Program-made: the position numbers and the translations under genes
Shown: in pieces, positions 38,810 through 48,668 of the stretch
How positions within the stretch are numbered: position 1 is the stretch's first letter
Layout: each line of letters starts with the position of its first letter
Notes under the pieces: generated by a model
What the model was told of the DNA's origin: nothing
The model's database searches: none
What the model saw: the letters and a program-made list of their open reading frames with translations, nothing else
DNA from: Candidatus Flexifilum affinis
GTDB taxonomy: Bacteria > Chloroflexota > Anaerolineae > Aggregatilineales > Phototrophicaceae
Direction of reading: 5' to 3'
Length of the DNA: 64,000 nt
Assembly: GCA_016713325.1 (NCBI GenBank)
Contig: JADJPJ010000087.1
Span: 806,001 to 870,000 of the forward strand

Positions 38810-39430
38810 CTAGTCGACGTCACCAGGCAGCGTAGCAGATGGATGCCCGGCCTCTTCGACCGGTTCGTCGACCTGAGACAGAATGGCTTGGATCATCATC
38901 TGAGCGAACTCGAACAACTCGCGCATCTGCCGCATGCGCTCGGTATACACGCCGGCGATGGCGCGATCCTCGTCGGTCATGTCGGGCAGTTCCTGCTTCA
39001 GCCGCTTGATGTTGGCATCCATCACGTCCAGCGCTCGGCCGACGTCACGCAGCTCGCGACTCTTCAGGATGTTGCTGATAATCTGCCAGAAGTCGGTCTC
39101 GGCGCTGTAGTACTTCCGCCGAGGGCTGCTGCCTTTGACCCACACCTGGCGAACCATACCCATGTTCTCGAGCGTCCGCATGGTGATGCTGACGTTCGCT
39201 TTTGAGATGTCCAGGCGCTCCACCAGATCGTCCAGGCACAGGGGGCAGTCGCTCATCAGCAGCGCGGCATAGAGCTGACCGAAAACTTTGGAGAAACCGA
39301 AGTACTCTGAGAGCTGACCCAGCCCTGCCAGCATGTCGTCATGGATGGAGACCAGCAGCGGGTTCTCTGTCTGCTTATCCATTGGCTTGCCATTCTGACT
39401 CTTGGGCGAGACCATGTTGGGCGACACCAT
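38810..39430 (-). CDS. GbsR/MarR-type winged-helix regulator
   Basis: A 206-residue DNA-binding protein. Its GbsR-type winged helix covers about residues 35-120, with FGQLYAALLMSDCPLCLDDL, then LDISKANVSITMRTLENMGMV, then RRKYYSAETDFW. A C-terminal dimerisation helix pair follows. It lies just downstream of the MacAB-like transporter genes on the same strand and may control them. The start at 39430 has AAGGTG; the next in-frame ATG, at 39415, lies within a repeated MVSPN-MVSP. Confidence 0.82.
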   Translation of the reverse strand: MVSPNMVSPKSQNGKPMDKQTENPLLVSIHDDMLAGLGQLSEYFGFSKVFGQLYAALLMSDCPLCLDDLVERLDISKANVSITMRTLENMGMVRQVWVKGSSPRRKYYSAETDFWQIISNILKSRELRDVGRALDVMDANIKRLKQELPDMTDEDRAIAGVYTERMRQMRELFEFAQMMIQAILSQVDEPVEEAGHPSATLPGDVD

Positions 39431-39509
39431 GCCGGCACCTTACAACAGAGGTCGTTCACATAATAGACGGGTATTGTACCAAATCTTACACGCAGAAGCG
39501 CACTTGTGC

Positions 39510-40742
39510 TCATTCGTATCGTAAGGCATCGATCGGGTTGAGCGAAGCGGCACGATTCGCGGGGTAAATGCCGAAGAACACGCCGATGGCCAGCGAAATC
39601 GCCGTGGCCAGGATGATGCTGTCCAGACGGACACTGACGGCCAGATCGGCAGACAGTGACGAGACCAAGAGCGCGCCGGCCAGAGCGATGCTCACGCCAA
39701 TGGCCCCGCCGAGGATCGAAAGCACCACCGCCTCGATCAGAAACTGAATGAGAATATCGTTCTTCTGCGCGCCGACGGCCTTACGCAGGCCAATTTCGCG
39801 CGTGCGTTCAGTCACCGTCACCAGCATGATGTTCATGATGCCGATGCCCCCGACCAGCAGCGAGATCCCGGCGATGATGGCCAGAAAGATCGTCAGCAAA
39901 CCGGTAATCTGGCCGAGCGACTCCAGCAGATCGTCCTGAGTGAAGATCTGGAAGGTATCCTCGTCGCGGAAGCTAATATCCCGTTCCTCACGCAGCGTCT
40001 GACGAATTTGTGCCGCCACCTGGTCGATGCTGTCCTCGTTGCGTGCCTGCACCAGCGCGCTGGAGATCGGCCGGTCGCCACGCAGATCGCGCTCCCCACT
40101 GAGGCGAGTACCCGCGGTCGTGATGGGTACGAAGACCAGATCGTTCTCGTCACCCGCGAACGGATTTGGGCTGCCAGCCTCGGCCATGACACCAATCACC
40201 CGAAAATTAACGTCGCCAAGGCGCAGCGTCTGGCCGATCGGGTAAGTGTCTGGGAACAAGCGGTCCACGACCGTCGTGCCGATCACCGCCACGCGGGCCA
40301 ACCCATCGACCTCGGTGCGATCGAAGAAACGCCCGGCCACCACTGCACGATCGCGAATCTCGGGAAACTGGTCGGTCACACCGCGAATCCGTCCCTGAGC
40401 CTCGCGGCCGTTGAATGATGCCGTGCGATTCAGGTTCAACTGCGGCATGACGTAAAGAGCATCGGGGACGCGCATCACATCGCTGAGCGCCTCGACTTCG
40501 TCGATGGTAATGCGGACGGTGGCGCCGCGACTGTCCTCGGCGGGCAGCACCAGGACCAGGTTCGTGCCCAGTCCCAGAAACTCGCCCCGCACAAAGTTTT
40601 CGACCGCCTGTCCGAGCGACACGAGCACAATCACCGCGGCCACACCAATGGTGATGCCGAGCATGGTCAGGGCCGAGCGCAGTTTGTTCGCGCCCAGCCC
40701 TGTCAGCGCCACCCGAATATTCTCACCAAATCCGCCAAACAT
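39510..40742 (-). CDS. ABC transporter permease, MacB/FtsX type (second copy)
   Basis: A MacB-like permease of about 410 residues: one N-terminal helix (LTMLGITIGVAAVIVLVSLG), a large extracytoplasmic MacB_PCD domain (about 55-250), and three C-terminal helices of the FtsX domain (LLVGGIGIMNIMLVTVTERT). It resembles the permease at 41458-42699. No ATPase domain is fused; the ATPase is encoded at 43407-44252. The ATG at 40742 overlaps the end of the YdcF-like gene by 20 bases. Confidence 0.9.
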   Translation of the reverse strand: MFGGFGENIRVALTGLGANKLRSALTMLGITIGVAAVIVLVSLGQAVENFVRGEFLGLGTNLVLVLPAEDSRGATVRITIDEVEALSDVMRVPDALYVMPQLNLNRTASFNGREAQGRIRGVTDQFPEIRDRAVVAGRFFDRTEVDGLARVAVIGTTVVDRLFPDTYPIGQTLRLGDVNFRVIGVMAEAGSPNPFAGDENDLVFVPITTAGTRLSGERDLRGDRPISSALVQARNEDSIDQVAAQIRQTLREERDISFRDEDTFQIFTQDDLLESLGQITGLLTIFLAIIAGISLLVGGIGIMNIMLVTVTERTREIGLRKAVGAQKNDILIQFLIEAVVLSILGGAIGVSIALAGALLVSSLSADLAVSVRLDSIILATAISLAIGVFFGIYPANRAASLNPIDALRYE

Positions 40743-41436
40743 TGGCCCCACATCCTTCCGCACACCCGGCATCGGCAAAGATCGGCAAAGGATCGCCCAG
40801 AAATGTTGGCAGGTCGCCGCGGATCAGGTCGAAGAGGGAGAGCGTTGTCGAAGGGAATTCGCGAATCTGGCTGCTGAGCAACGCCCGGCGCGAATAGCCC
40901 TGGGGCCGCAGAACATCCGCGGCCACCCCTATCGAGTCAATTCCCAGCGTGTTACAGATCATCAGCGCTCTGTCCAGATGAAAGCGCTGAGTCACCAGAA
41001 TCGCCGCGTCGACCTGGAAAATGTCGCGCGCCCGGTAACAGCTATCGTAGGTGCGAAAGCCGGCGTAATCGAGAACAATCGCCTCGTCTGGCACCCCCAG
41101 GCTGAGCGCGTAACGCCGCATGGCTTCCGGCTCATTGTAGTTCACCTCGGAGTTATCGCCGGTCAGCAGCAGGGCGCGGACTTTCCCGGCCTGGTACAGC
41201 TCGGCGCCCATACGCACGCGATCGGCGAGCATGGCGCTGGGGCGTCCGCTGGCAAGTACCTGCGCGCCGAAGATCACCGCGACCGGCCGCGCCGGCACCG
41301 CATCCGCGGGGTAGACCATTCCGACCGCACGGATCGCGCTGTAGACACGGGGCAGCACCAGCGCTGAAAAAGCCAGCCCACCCAATATGAGGCTGATGAT
41401 CATGAACCGTCTGAGGTGTTTGCGAAATCGCATCAC
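40723..41436 (-). CDS. YdcF/SanA-like (DUF218) membrane protein
   Basis: A 237-residue protein with an N-terminal membrane segment (about 12-32) and a DUF218 domain. Core motifs are VAVIFGAQVL, LLLTGDNSEVNYNEPEAM and ILVTQRFHLDRAL. E. coli SanA of this family affects envelope permeability and vancomycin tolerance; the chemistry is not settled. The last 18 residues (CAEGCGANVWRIW) run beyond the usual family end, in the region overlapping the next gene. Its place between two MacB permeases suggests an envelope-linked role. Confidence 0.8.
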   Translation of the reverse strand: MMRFRKHLRRFMIISLILGGLAFSALVLPRVYSAIRAVGMVYPADAVPARPVAVIFGAQVLASGRPSAMLADRVRMGAELYQAGKVRALLLTGDNSEVNYNEPEAMRRYALSLGVPDEAIVLDYAGFRTYDSCYRARDIFQVDAAILVTQRFHLDRALMICNTLGIDSIGVAADVLRPQGYSRRALLSSQIREFPSTTLSLFDLIRGDLPTFLGDPLPIFADAGCAEGCGANVWRIW

Positions 41437-41457
41437 AGGGTTTGCCTATCACTCTGC

Positions 41458-42699
41458 TTACTCAAAGCGCAGTGCATCGATGGGACGCATGCGCGCGGCC
41501 CGACTCGCAGGGTACAGGCCGAAGAAGATGCCGATGAACGAACTGACGAAGGTCGCCAAGATCACTGCATCACTCGTGATTGAGAGCTCCAGATCGGGCA
41601 CGAGCAGACCCGCGATGGTGATGATCAGCCAGCCCAGCGCGACGCCCACCGCCCCGCCCAGCAGGGAAAGGATTGTGCTCTCGATCAGGAACTGAAGCAT
41701 GATGTCACCGCCGCGCGCGCCCACCGCCTTGCGCAGCCCGATCTCACGGGTGCGCTCCGTCACGGAGACGAGCATGATGTTCATGATCCCGATGCCGCCC
41801 ACCAGCAGCGAGATCCCGGCAATCAAACTCAGAAACAGTGTCAGAATTCCGGTCACGGCGCCCAGTGAAGACAGCAGATCGGCCTGATTGATGATCGTGA
41901 AATCCTGCTCACCCTGAAACTGCACGTCGTGGGCGTCGCTGAGGAAGGTCTCGACCTCCTGCGTGGCGCTGGCCATCGCCTCCTCACTGATCGCCTGGAT
42001 GTGCAACACGTCCACTCGATAGCCGCCGTCGCGCGTTCGCGCATTGCCCATTCGCGTCTGCGCAGTGACGATCGGCATGTAGGCCACTTCATTCTGATCG
42101 CCGATGAAGCCGGCGCCGGCACCCTGCTCTGCCAGCACGCCGATCACGGTGAAGACGCGCTCGTTGACGGTGACGGTGCGCCCAACCGGGTCGATCTCCT
42201 TGTCGCCAAACAACCGCTCGACAATCGTCGTTCCCAGGACGATGACCCGCGCTGCGCGATCGTTGTCCTCTTCACTGATCCAGGCGCCATCGCGGATCTC
42301 CCAGCTGCGCACGTCGAGATAGTTGGGTGTCACGCCGCCAACGCCGAGCTGCACCGCATTGCTGCCGGCGCTGACCGCGCCGAACACCTGCGTCTCCATG
42401 GCCACCGCGCGAATGCTCGGCGCGATCGCCCGGTTGCGGAGCGCCTCCCCTTCTTTCGTCGTAATCGGCTGGATGGTCGTGCGCGTGGTGCTGGTGGGTC
42501 GCGATGAGAAGACAAACAGCACGTTAGAGCCAAGCGCCTGGAATTCGGACGCGATGAACGTCTCCACGCCACGACCAAGGCTGATCAGCCCGATTACCGC
42601 GCCGACTCCAATGATGATCCCCAGCGTGGTCAGCACGGCACGCAGCCGATTGATCAGCAGGCTGCCGATTGCGATACGCATCGATTCCAGAAAAGACAT
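41458..42699 (-). CDS. ABC transporter permease, MacB/FtsX type (first copy)
   Basis: A 413-residue MacB-like permease with the same layout as the 39510-40742 product: N-terminal helix, MacB_PCD extracytoplasmic domain and three C-terminal helices with LLVGGIGIMNIMLVSVTERT. The shared text points to a duplication. The two permeases could form a heterodimer driven by the single ATPase. Confidence 0.92.
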   Translation of the reverse strand: MSFLESMRIAIGSLLINRLRAVLTTLGIIIGVGAVIGLISLGRGVETFIASEFQALGSNVLFVFSSRPTSTTRTTIQPITTKEGEALRNRAIAPSIRAVAMETQVFGAVSAGSNAVQLGVGGVTPNYLDVRSWEIRDGAWISEEDNDRAARVIVLGTTIVERLFGDKEIDPVGRTVTVNERVFTVIGVLAEQGAGAGFIGDQNEVAYMPIVTAQTRMGNARTRDGGYRVDVLHIQAISEEAMASATQEVETFLSDAHDVQFQGEQDFTIINQADLLSSLGAVTGILTLFLSLIAGISLLVGGIGIMNIMLVSVTERTREIGLRKAVGARGGDIMLQFLIESTILSLLGGAVGVALGWLIITIAGLLVPDLELSITSDAVILATFVSSFIGIFFGLYPASRAARMRPIDALRFE

Positions 42700-42739
42700 G
42701 GTTTAGTCGATCATCTGCATAGTGCTGAGGGTCCTCGCC

Positions 42740-43300
42740 TCACTGTCCCTTGCGCGCGATGTCACCGGCATGAAGCTGGTTGTGAAAGTGCATGAAGTAC
42801 AACCATTCGCGAAGAGTGGCCATCCCCACCGCCGGATGCGGCATCTGGTAGGCATCAATGTCGTCATCCGTCCAACCACGAAGCGCCGTGAACACCCGCT
42901 CGTTTGAGTCCTGCCAGGTGTCGAGCAGATAGGCGCTCTCGTCGGCCCCACCCGCGATCCCCTCGGGCATGCGATAACCTGTGGGCATCACCGTGGGGAC
43001 CAATTCGGCCCGCCCCCCGGCCGCCAGGACGTCCTCGTAGGCAGCGACCAAATCCTCGTATGAACGCGAGGGCCGATCGGGGCGTTCAAACATCGCCTGA
43101 AGCCGTTCGCGCGGCAGCCCAAGTCCCTTGGCGAACGGCTTGATGCCCAGAATCAGGTGCTTCACGTAGTCGGCGGCCGACCAGTCCTGCGCCGAGCCGG
43201 TGAAGAAGCGCTCGTCGGGAAGCGTCTGGATGAGGCCGGCGATTCGATCGCGCACTTCGCGCAGCTTCTCCTCAATTTCCGGGATGCTGTAGTCCGTCAT
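42740..43300 (-). CDS. DinB-like (mycothiol/bacillithiol-transferase fold) protein
   Basis: A 186-residue four-helix DinB-fold protein: an N-terminal helix with IAGLIQTLPDERF, then WSAADYVKHLILGIKPF, and a C-terminal HFHNQLHAGDI with the usual HxxxH-type His pair. DinB proteins bind a metal with three His and often move thiols; the substrate is unknown. GGAG lies six bases before the ATG at 43300. It is enclosed in the MacAB-like gene cluster. Confidence 0.72.
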   Translation of the reverse strand: MTDYSIPEIEEKLREVRDRIAGLIQTLPDERFFTGSAQDWSAADYVKHLILGIKPFAKGLGLPRERLQAMFERPDRPSRSYEDLVAAYEDVLAAGGRAELVPTVMPTGYRMPEGIAGGADESAYLLDTWQDSNERVFTALRGWTDDDIDAYQMPHPAVGMATLREWLYFMHFHNQLHAGDIARKGQ

Positions 43301-43406
43301 GGTCATCTCCATACATGGTGCACCTGAATCTGGTGCATCTGGCCGCGCTCCATGTGGCGCCGCATCGTGTGACCAGAACCCCGAACGCGCAAAAACGTTG
43401 CAGCGC

Positions 43407-44252
43407 TCAGTTGAACTCCTCCGGGCTGCCGCCCTCGTACACAACCTTCAGCACCGATTCCATTTCGTCTTCCATGCTCGGGCGTTCCACCTGGCCAGCG
43501 ACCAGCGGTTGGGCAATCGGCGCATCGGCGACGATCTCGCCGTCGCGCAGCATCACCACACGGCCTGTATGGCGGGCGATCCACGAATCGTGTGTGACGA
43601 ACACCACGGTGATGCCCCGCTCCCGATTGAGCGACTGAAAGATTTCCAGGACCTCGGTGCCGCTGCGCGAGTCCAGGTTGCCGGTGGGTTCATCAGCCAG
43701 AATCATCGCCGGCTCGTTGACCAGAGCGCGGGCAATAGCGACGCGCTGCTGCTGGCCACCGGAGAGTTCGCTCGGCAGATGGTTGAGTCGCTGCCCCAGC
43801 CCCACCGATTCGAGAGCCGCCGTCGCTCTCCTGGTGCGGCCACCCGCGCCGGCATAGATCAGCGGAAGTTCCACCTGGCGCAGCGCCGTCGTCCGCTTGA
43901 GCAGGTTGAAGCTCTGAAAAACGAAGCCGATCTTCTTGTTCCGAACTTTGGCCAGGTCGCCCTCGCTCAACCGGCTGACATCCACCCCGTCAAGTCGGTA
44001 GGTTCCCTCCGTCGGCTGGTCAAGCGCGCCGAGGATGTTCATCAGCGTGCTCTTGCCGGAACCGGACGGCCCCATGATCGAGACGAATTCACCCTCGTAG
44101 ATGGTGAGATCGACACCGCGCAGGGCATGGACCTCGATGTCGCCCATCTTGTAGACCTTGGTCACACCGATGATCTCGATGACCGGCTTGCGGCCCAGGG
44201 CGTCGACCTGAACCGGGGTTTGTTTTCCATTGCGCTTGAACAGACTGACCAC
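43407..44252 (-). CDS. ABC transporter ATP-binding protein, MacB/LolD type
   Basis: A 281-residue ATPase with Walker [10 protein letters not shown], signature [15 protein letters not shown], Walker [12 protein letters not shown] and the H-loop VFVTHD. This is the class that drives MacB and LolCDE systems. It starts with GTG at 44252 (GGGGAAGGC upstream) and lies between the adaptor and permease genes. It is the only ATPase gene of the cluster. Confidence 0.94.
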   Translation of the reverse strand: MVSLFKRNGKQTPVQVDALGRKPVIEIIGVTKVYKMGDIEVHALRGVDLTIYEGEFVSIMGPSGSGKSTLMNILGALDQPTEGTYRLDGVDVSRLSEGDLAKVRNKKIGFVFQSFNLLKRTTALRQVELPLIYAGAGGRTRRATAALESVGLGQRLNHLPSELSGGQQQRVAIARALVNEPAMILADEPTGNLDSRSGTEVLEIFQSLNRERGITVVFVTHDSWIARHTGRVVMLRDGEIVADAPIAQPLVAGQVERPSMEDEMESVLKVVYEGGSPEEFN

Positions 44253-44288
44253 GCCTTCCCCTTCGTTGAATGGCTGGTGCGAACACGT

Positions 44289-45776
44289 CTAGCTAAACGG
44301 ATCAAAGGTCCCGCGTGGGAGAAGGACGATGCGTTCGCCTTCGGTGAGCCCACCGGCCAATTCGCTTTCAATTTCGTTGCGGACGCCCAACTGCACCCGA
44401 ACCTCTTCATAACGACCGGGCGAGCGCTCCACCGTGACATAGGCGTCGCCGGTTGTCCGCTCGATGCGAATGAAGCGGTTGGGAACCACCAGAACGTCGG
44501 TCAGCGCGCGGATGGTGATAGTCGCGGTCGCGCTCATGCCGATGCGCACCGGCTGATCGGTCGAATCGAGCAATACACGGACGGGGTATGTCACCAGTCC
44601 GGCGGCGCGAATAGGGGCAACGGCGATCTCGAAGACTTCGCCGGTCAGGTCGACATCTGGCAGCGCGTCAAACGACAATGTGACCGGTTGCCCAGGCGTC
44701 AGTTCGATGACATCGGTTTCGTCGACCGACAGATCGACGTATAGAGCGTCAAGGTTGACCAAGACGACGGCTGCATCCTGGCCGGGCGGGGGTTCGCCCA
44801 CGGCCAGATTATTCTGGGCGATCACGCCGTCGAATGGCGCGACCAGCACCAACCGTTCGCGCGCGGTGCGCGTCTGCTCCACAGCGTTCTGCGCCTGCTG
44901 CAAGCCGATTTCAGCAGCGCGCAAATCCGATTCGCTGGCGCCGTTGTCCAACCGATCGAGGGCCGCTCGCGCAGACACCAGGGCCGCGTTCGCCTGGGCG
45001 ATGCTGCCCTGATCGGCGCCCCCGTCGGCGGCGGCCGCATTGGCGTCGGCGATCTCCACACCGTACTCAGCCTGTGTCAAACCGGACGCGAAATCACTGG
45101 CGCTGGCTCCCGGCACCGATGGAAACAACCCGGACAGCCCCTGGTTGATCTGGTCGATGACCTCCTGCGGCACCTCGAGGTCGTCGGGAATGAAGCCGGA
45201 GATGTCTGGCGAGAATCCCGTCGAATTCACACTGATGTCGCGCTGAAGCTGCGCCTGCCACAGACGATTGCGAGCGAGTTCGCTCTGCAGCGCGGCGATA
45301 TCGTCGGCGTTTAGGTTGCCAGCAGAATAGGCGGCATTCAGAGCCGCTCGTGCCGCATTCACGGCCGCCTCGGCCACAGCGCGATCGGCCTCGCGCGGCG
45401 GCGAATTCAATGCGTCATAGGCAATCCACTGAAGCTGGAGCGCGATCTCCGCCTCGGCAATGGCCGCGTCCAGCTCGGTCGTATCCAGGCGAGCGATCAC
45501 ATCCCCCGCCAGGACCTTGTCACCCGTGTTGGCGCCGATCTCGACCACCTGCCCTGCGCCTTCGAAAAACAGCGGGAGCTGCTCCTCCGGGATCACAGCC
45601 CCGGTGGCGTTGATGGCCACAGACAGGTCACCGCGCCGTATGGTGGTCGAGTCGACGACCGATTGGGCCTGCGTTTCGATCCGGGTCTCGCGCTGAGCCT
45701 GCAGGTAGAGTGCGGCCGCGAATACCACGACGAAAGCGGCAGTGGCGAAAATGAACAGTCGAATGAGCCGCTTCAT
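44289..45776 (-). CDS. MacA/HlyD-type periplasmic adaptor (second copy)
   Basis: A 495-residue membrane-fusion protein: N-terminal anchor (residues about 5-25), lipoyl half-motifs, a long Ala-rich helical hairpin (about 100-290), and a beta-barrel ending AGLVTYPVRVLLDSTDQPVRIGMSATATI. The ATG at 45776 has GGAGG six bases upstream. It follows the first adaptor gene at once. Confidence 0.88.
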   Translation of the reverse strand: MKRLIRLFIFATAAFVVVFAAALYLQAQRETRIETQAQSVVDSTTIRRGDLSVAINATGAVIPEEQLPLFFEGAGQVVEIGANTGDKVLAGDVIARLDTTELDAAIAEAEIALQLQWIAYDALNSPPREADRAVAEAAVNAARAALNAAYSAGNLNADDIAALQSELARNRLWQAQLQRDISVNSTGFSPDISGFIPDDLEVPQEVIDQINQGLSGLFPSVPGASASDFASGLTQAEYGVEIADANAAAADGGADQGSIAQANAALVSARAALDRLDNGASESDLRAAEIGLQQAQNAVEQTRTARERLVLVAPFDGVIAQNNLAVGEPPPGQDAAVVLVNLDALYVDLSVDETDVIELTPGQPVTLSFDALPDVDLTGEVFEIAVAPIRAAGLVTYPVRVLLDSTDQPVRIGMSATATITIRALTDVLVVPNRFIRIERTTGDAYVTVERSPGRYEEVRVQLGVRNEIESELAGGLTEGERIVLLPRGTFDPFS

Positions 45777-45778
45777 GA

Positions 45779-47161
45779 TCACCCTCCCAGCCCGGTGATG
45801 GAGTCGCTGCCGAGATCGACGGCGAGCACATCGCCGTCGCGCACGCCTTCGACCACTTCGCTGGCATCACTGCCCTGAAGGCCCAGGCCGACTCGCGTCT
45901 CGACCAGCGTGCCATCCGCCTGAAGCAAACTGACAAACGCTTCGCCGGTGCGGCGATCGAGGCGAATGTACTGATTTGGGACCACGAGGACGCCGTCGCG
46001 CCGAGCCGTGACGATCTGCGCCTCGGCTGTCATGCCCAGGCGAACGCGTGGATCCGCCTCCGGCAGCACAACTTCGACGCCATAGTTGACGATGCCGCCC
46101 TCTATTGCCGGAATCAGGTCGATCGTCTCCAACCGGGCCGGCAGACTGAGCGAAGGCAGCGCATCCAGTCGCACCCGCGCATCCATGCCGGTGCGCACCT
46201 GCCGAACGTCGATTTCATCCACCTGAACCCGCAGGCGCAGCGGATCAAGATCGGCGAGGGTCACGACCGCGACTGCGGGCAGGCTTATCGAGCCTGCCTG
46301 GCCGTTCACGCCGGTGACCAGTCCGTCAAACGGTGCAGTGAGGACGGTCCGGTCTACCGCCTGCTGAGCCCGGTCGACTGCGAGCTGCGCACGGGCCACT
46401 GCGGCATCGGCGCTGTCCATCTGCGCCTGCGTCGGCCCGGCGAGCAGCCGATCCTGTTCGGCCTGCGCCTGCTCCACGCGCGCCCAGGCGGCGCCTGCCT
46501 GGCCCGACGCGCCCTGTCGCAACGATTCCACGCTGAGGCGGGAGATCTCGGCGTTGAACGACGCCTCGCCAACCCGGGCATCCAGCAGCGCGATCTGCTC
46601 TGGCGATCCATTCGAGGTCGATCGGCGGGTCTGCGCATCGGTCAGCGCCTGCTGAGCAGCCGCGTATTGCAGTTCAGCCGCGCGCAGTTGATCGGGATCG
46701 ACGGCGTTGGCAACGCTGTTGTAGGCGCCCATGGCCGCGTCAATGTTGGCATCGGCAATGGCCAAATCAGTCTCGTCGGGCCCGGCCAGAAGGTTCTCGC
46801 GCTGGAGCTGCGCCGCATCCAACTGGAGGCGAGCCGCATCCAGGGCAAGTTGCTGCGTCTCGTCGGATTGCCGCGCCAGCATGTCGCCGCTGCGGACCGT
46901 ATCGCCGCTGCGGACAAGGACTTCGGCAATACGCCCCGGCGCGCTGAAACTGATCGCCGCGGATTGATCGGCCTCGACAAAGCCCAGGGCAGAAATAGTC
47001 ACTTCCAGCGTGCCGGTCGTCACGACGTACTGCGTCAGCGACTGTACATCGGCAGCCGTCTGAGCGCTCTCCGTCTCCTGCCCGGCGCGGCGCGCGAAGA
47101 GTAGCGCCGGTAGCGTCAGGGTGATGATGACCAGCACGAAGATGGTTCGGCGTACCTTCAT
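45779..47161 (-). CDS. MacA/HlyD-type periplasmic adaptor (first copy)
   Basis: A 460-residue membrane-fusion protein with an N-terminal anchor (KVRRTIFVLVIITLTLPALL), lipoyl segments (TVLTAPFDGLVTGV), an Ala/Gln-rich hairpin and a barrel domain (VRLGMTAEAQIV). It is the first gene of the seven-gene export cluster reading leftward. Because this is probably a monoderm or atypical-envelope phylum, the adaptor may act outside the membrane without a TolC partner. That point is inference. Confidence 0.9.
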   Translation of the reverse strand: MKVRRTIFVLVIITLTLPALLFARRAGQETESAQTAADVQSLTQYVVTTGTLEVTISALGFVEADQSAAISFSAPGRIAEVLVRSGDTVRSGDMLARQSDETQQLALDAARLQLDAAQLQRENLLAGPDETDLAIADANIDAAMGAYNSVANAVDPDQLRAAELQYAAAQQALTDAQTRRSTSNGSPEQIALLDARVGEASFNAEISRLSVESLRQGASGQAGAAWARVEQAQAEQDRLLAGPTQAQMDSADAAVARAQLAVDRAQQAVDRTVLTAPFDGLVTGVNGQAGSISLPAVAVVTLADLDPLRLRVQVDEIDVRQVRTGMDARVRLDALPSLSLPARLETIDLIPAIEGGIVNYGVEVVLPEADPRVRLGMTAEAQIVTARRDGVLVVPNQYIRLDRRTGEAFVSLLQADGTLVETRVGLGLQGSDASEVVEGVRDGDVLAVDLGSDSITGLGG

Positions 47162-47333
47162 AATCTCCTTCAGTCAGCCACTCGGATAGTTCGCGCCATC
47201 AGTATACCGCGCGAAAGTGAGCGCAGTTTTAGACTGTGCTCAAATCACTGTAGCAACCACGAAGGCAAGATGCTATCTTTGAGCAGCTTAATCTGAGCCG
47301 CAAACACTCACTTCTTGCTTCAGGAGATCACGT

Positions 47334-48440
47334 ATGTCCAAGTCTCGCCTGTTTGTTTTCGTCCTGCTGACCATCGTAGTTGGCATGTTCGGCGTCGCCT
47401 CCGCTCAGGAGTCCGCTGTCGAGAGCGTATGCCTCGTCACCGATGTCGGCCGCGTCAATGACGGTACCTTCAATCAGTTTGCGTATGAAGGCATGCTGGA
47501 AGGCGCCGAGGCCTACGACCTTGAGACCACCTTCATCGAAACTGCCGCGCAGACGGACTACGCTGCAAACATTGGCACCTGCATCCAGGAAGGCTACGAC
47601 ATCGTGGTGACGGTCGGCTTCCTGATCGCCGATGCGACCCTGACCGCGGCGCAGGAGAACCCCGATGTGTACTTCATCGGCATCGACCAGTTCGTCGCTG
47701 AAGGCCCGACCAACTACGTCGGCATTCAGTTCCGTGAGGACCAGTCGGCCTTCCTCGTCGGCGCGCTGGCCGCCATGGTCACCGAGAGCAATGTCATCGG
47801 CGGCGTCTTCGGCATCGACATCCCGCCGGTCGTCCGCTTCCGCAACGGCTATGAGCAGGGCATCCAGTACATGGCCTCCCTGCTGGGCAAGGAAGTCAAC
47901 ATCCTTGGCGTGTACATCGACAGCTTCACCGCCCCGGATCGCGGCGCGGCGGCGGCCCAGCAGTTCATCGGCGAGGGCGTCGACGTTCTCTTCGGCGGCG
48001 GTGGTCCCACCGGTTCCGGCGCGATCGCTTCAGCCGCCGCTGAGGGCGTGTACGTCATCGGAGTCGACCAGGATGAGTACTTCACGACCTTCGGCGCCGG
48101 CGAAACTCCTGGCGCGGACAGGATCATCAGCAGCGGCATCAAGCGCGTCGATGTCGGCGTCCGCGACATGGTCGCCGTCCTGGCCGAGGGCGACATGGAC
48201 GCCTTCCCCGGCGGCGGCAACTACATTCTCGACGTGGCCAACGGCGGCATGACCTACGCCGGTCCCAACGAGTCCGACATTCCGGAGGCCTACTACGACG
48301 TCCTGGCACAGATTCAGGAAGCACTGTCCGCAGGCACGCTGGTCACCGGCGTGAACCCGGCGAACGCCGAAGTCGAAGTGACGGTTGAGGAGATCCTGGA
48401 GACCTCCGAGGCCGAGATTGACCTGTCGGGCCTTCAGTAA
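47334..48440 (+). CDS. BMP-family (PnrA/Med-like) ABC substrate-binding protein
   Basis: A 368-residue exported binding protein. The signal peptide ends GVASAQ. BMP motifs are VCLVTDVGRVNDGTFNQ at the mature N-terminus, VTVGFLIADAT and FGGGGPTGSGA. Family members bind nucleosides or related compounds for ABC import. AGGAGA stands six bases before the ATG. No permease or ATPase is adjacent; a strong terminator follows, so it is a single-gene unit. Confidence 0.9.
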   Translation: MSKSRLFVFVLLTIVVGMFGVASAQESAVESVCLVTDVGRVNDGTFNQFAYEGMLEGAEAYDLETTFIETAAQTDYAANIGTCIQEGYDIVVTVGFLIADATLTAAQENPDVYFIGIDQFVAEGPTNYVGIQFREDQSAFLVGALAAMVTESNVIGGVFGIDIPPVVRFRNGYEQGIQYMASLLGKEVNILGVYIDSFTAPDRGAAAAQQFIGEGVDVLFGGGGPTGSGAIASAAAEGVYVIGVDQDEYFTTFGAGETPGADRIISSGIKRVDVGVRDMVAVLAEGDMDAFPGGGNYILDVANGGMTYAGPNESDIPEAYYDVLAQIQEALSAGTLVTGVNPANAEVEVTVEEILETSEAEIDLSGLQ

Positions 48441-48477
48441 CCAGCCCGACGCGTCACTGCGCGTTGATGGAAAAGGA

Positions 48478-48512
48478 GAGGGGCGGACCCGAACAAGTCC
48501 GCCCCTCTTTTT
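48478..48512 (+). terminator. Rho-independent terminator of the BMP gene
   Basis: GAGGGGCGGAC (48478-48488) pairs with GTCCGCCCCTC (48497-48507), followed by five T. It lies 37 bases after the stop codon. Confidence 0.92.
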
Positions 48513-48538
48513 GCGAAATCACAGCCATGACTTTGGAC

Positions 48539-48562
48539 ATTGTGCCCACACGGAAGCACAAT
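48539..48562. promoter_or_regulatory. Candidate Rex operator upstream of rex
   Basis: ATTGTGC and GCACAAT form a perfect seven-base dyad with ten bases between, about 105 bases upstream of rex. Known Rex sites are TTGTG-N8-CACAA; here the spacing between TTGTG and CACAA is 12, longer than usual. Autoregulation is inferred. Confidence 0.4.
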
Positions 48563-48668
48563 GTTAAAGCCTGTCTAGCGAAGAAAATCAAGAAATGATA
48601 ATATTGAAATGAGTCACGTTTCACAATCAGGGAAGTTTTCGCGGTCGCTACAGGAGAGCAGCACTGAT

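Noticed and set aside
43299..44744. 481-codon plus-strand frame opposite the ABC ATPase and adaptor
   Set aside because: Antisense shadow; both minus-strand genes carry full family motifs.
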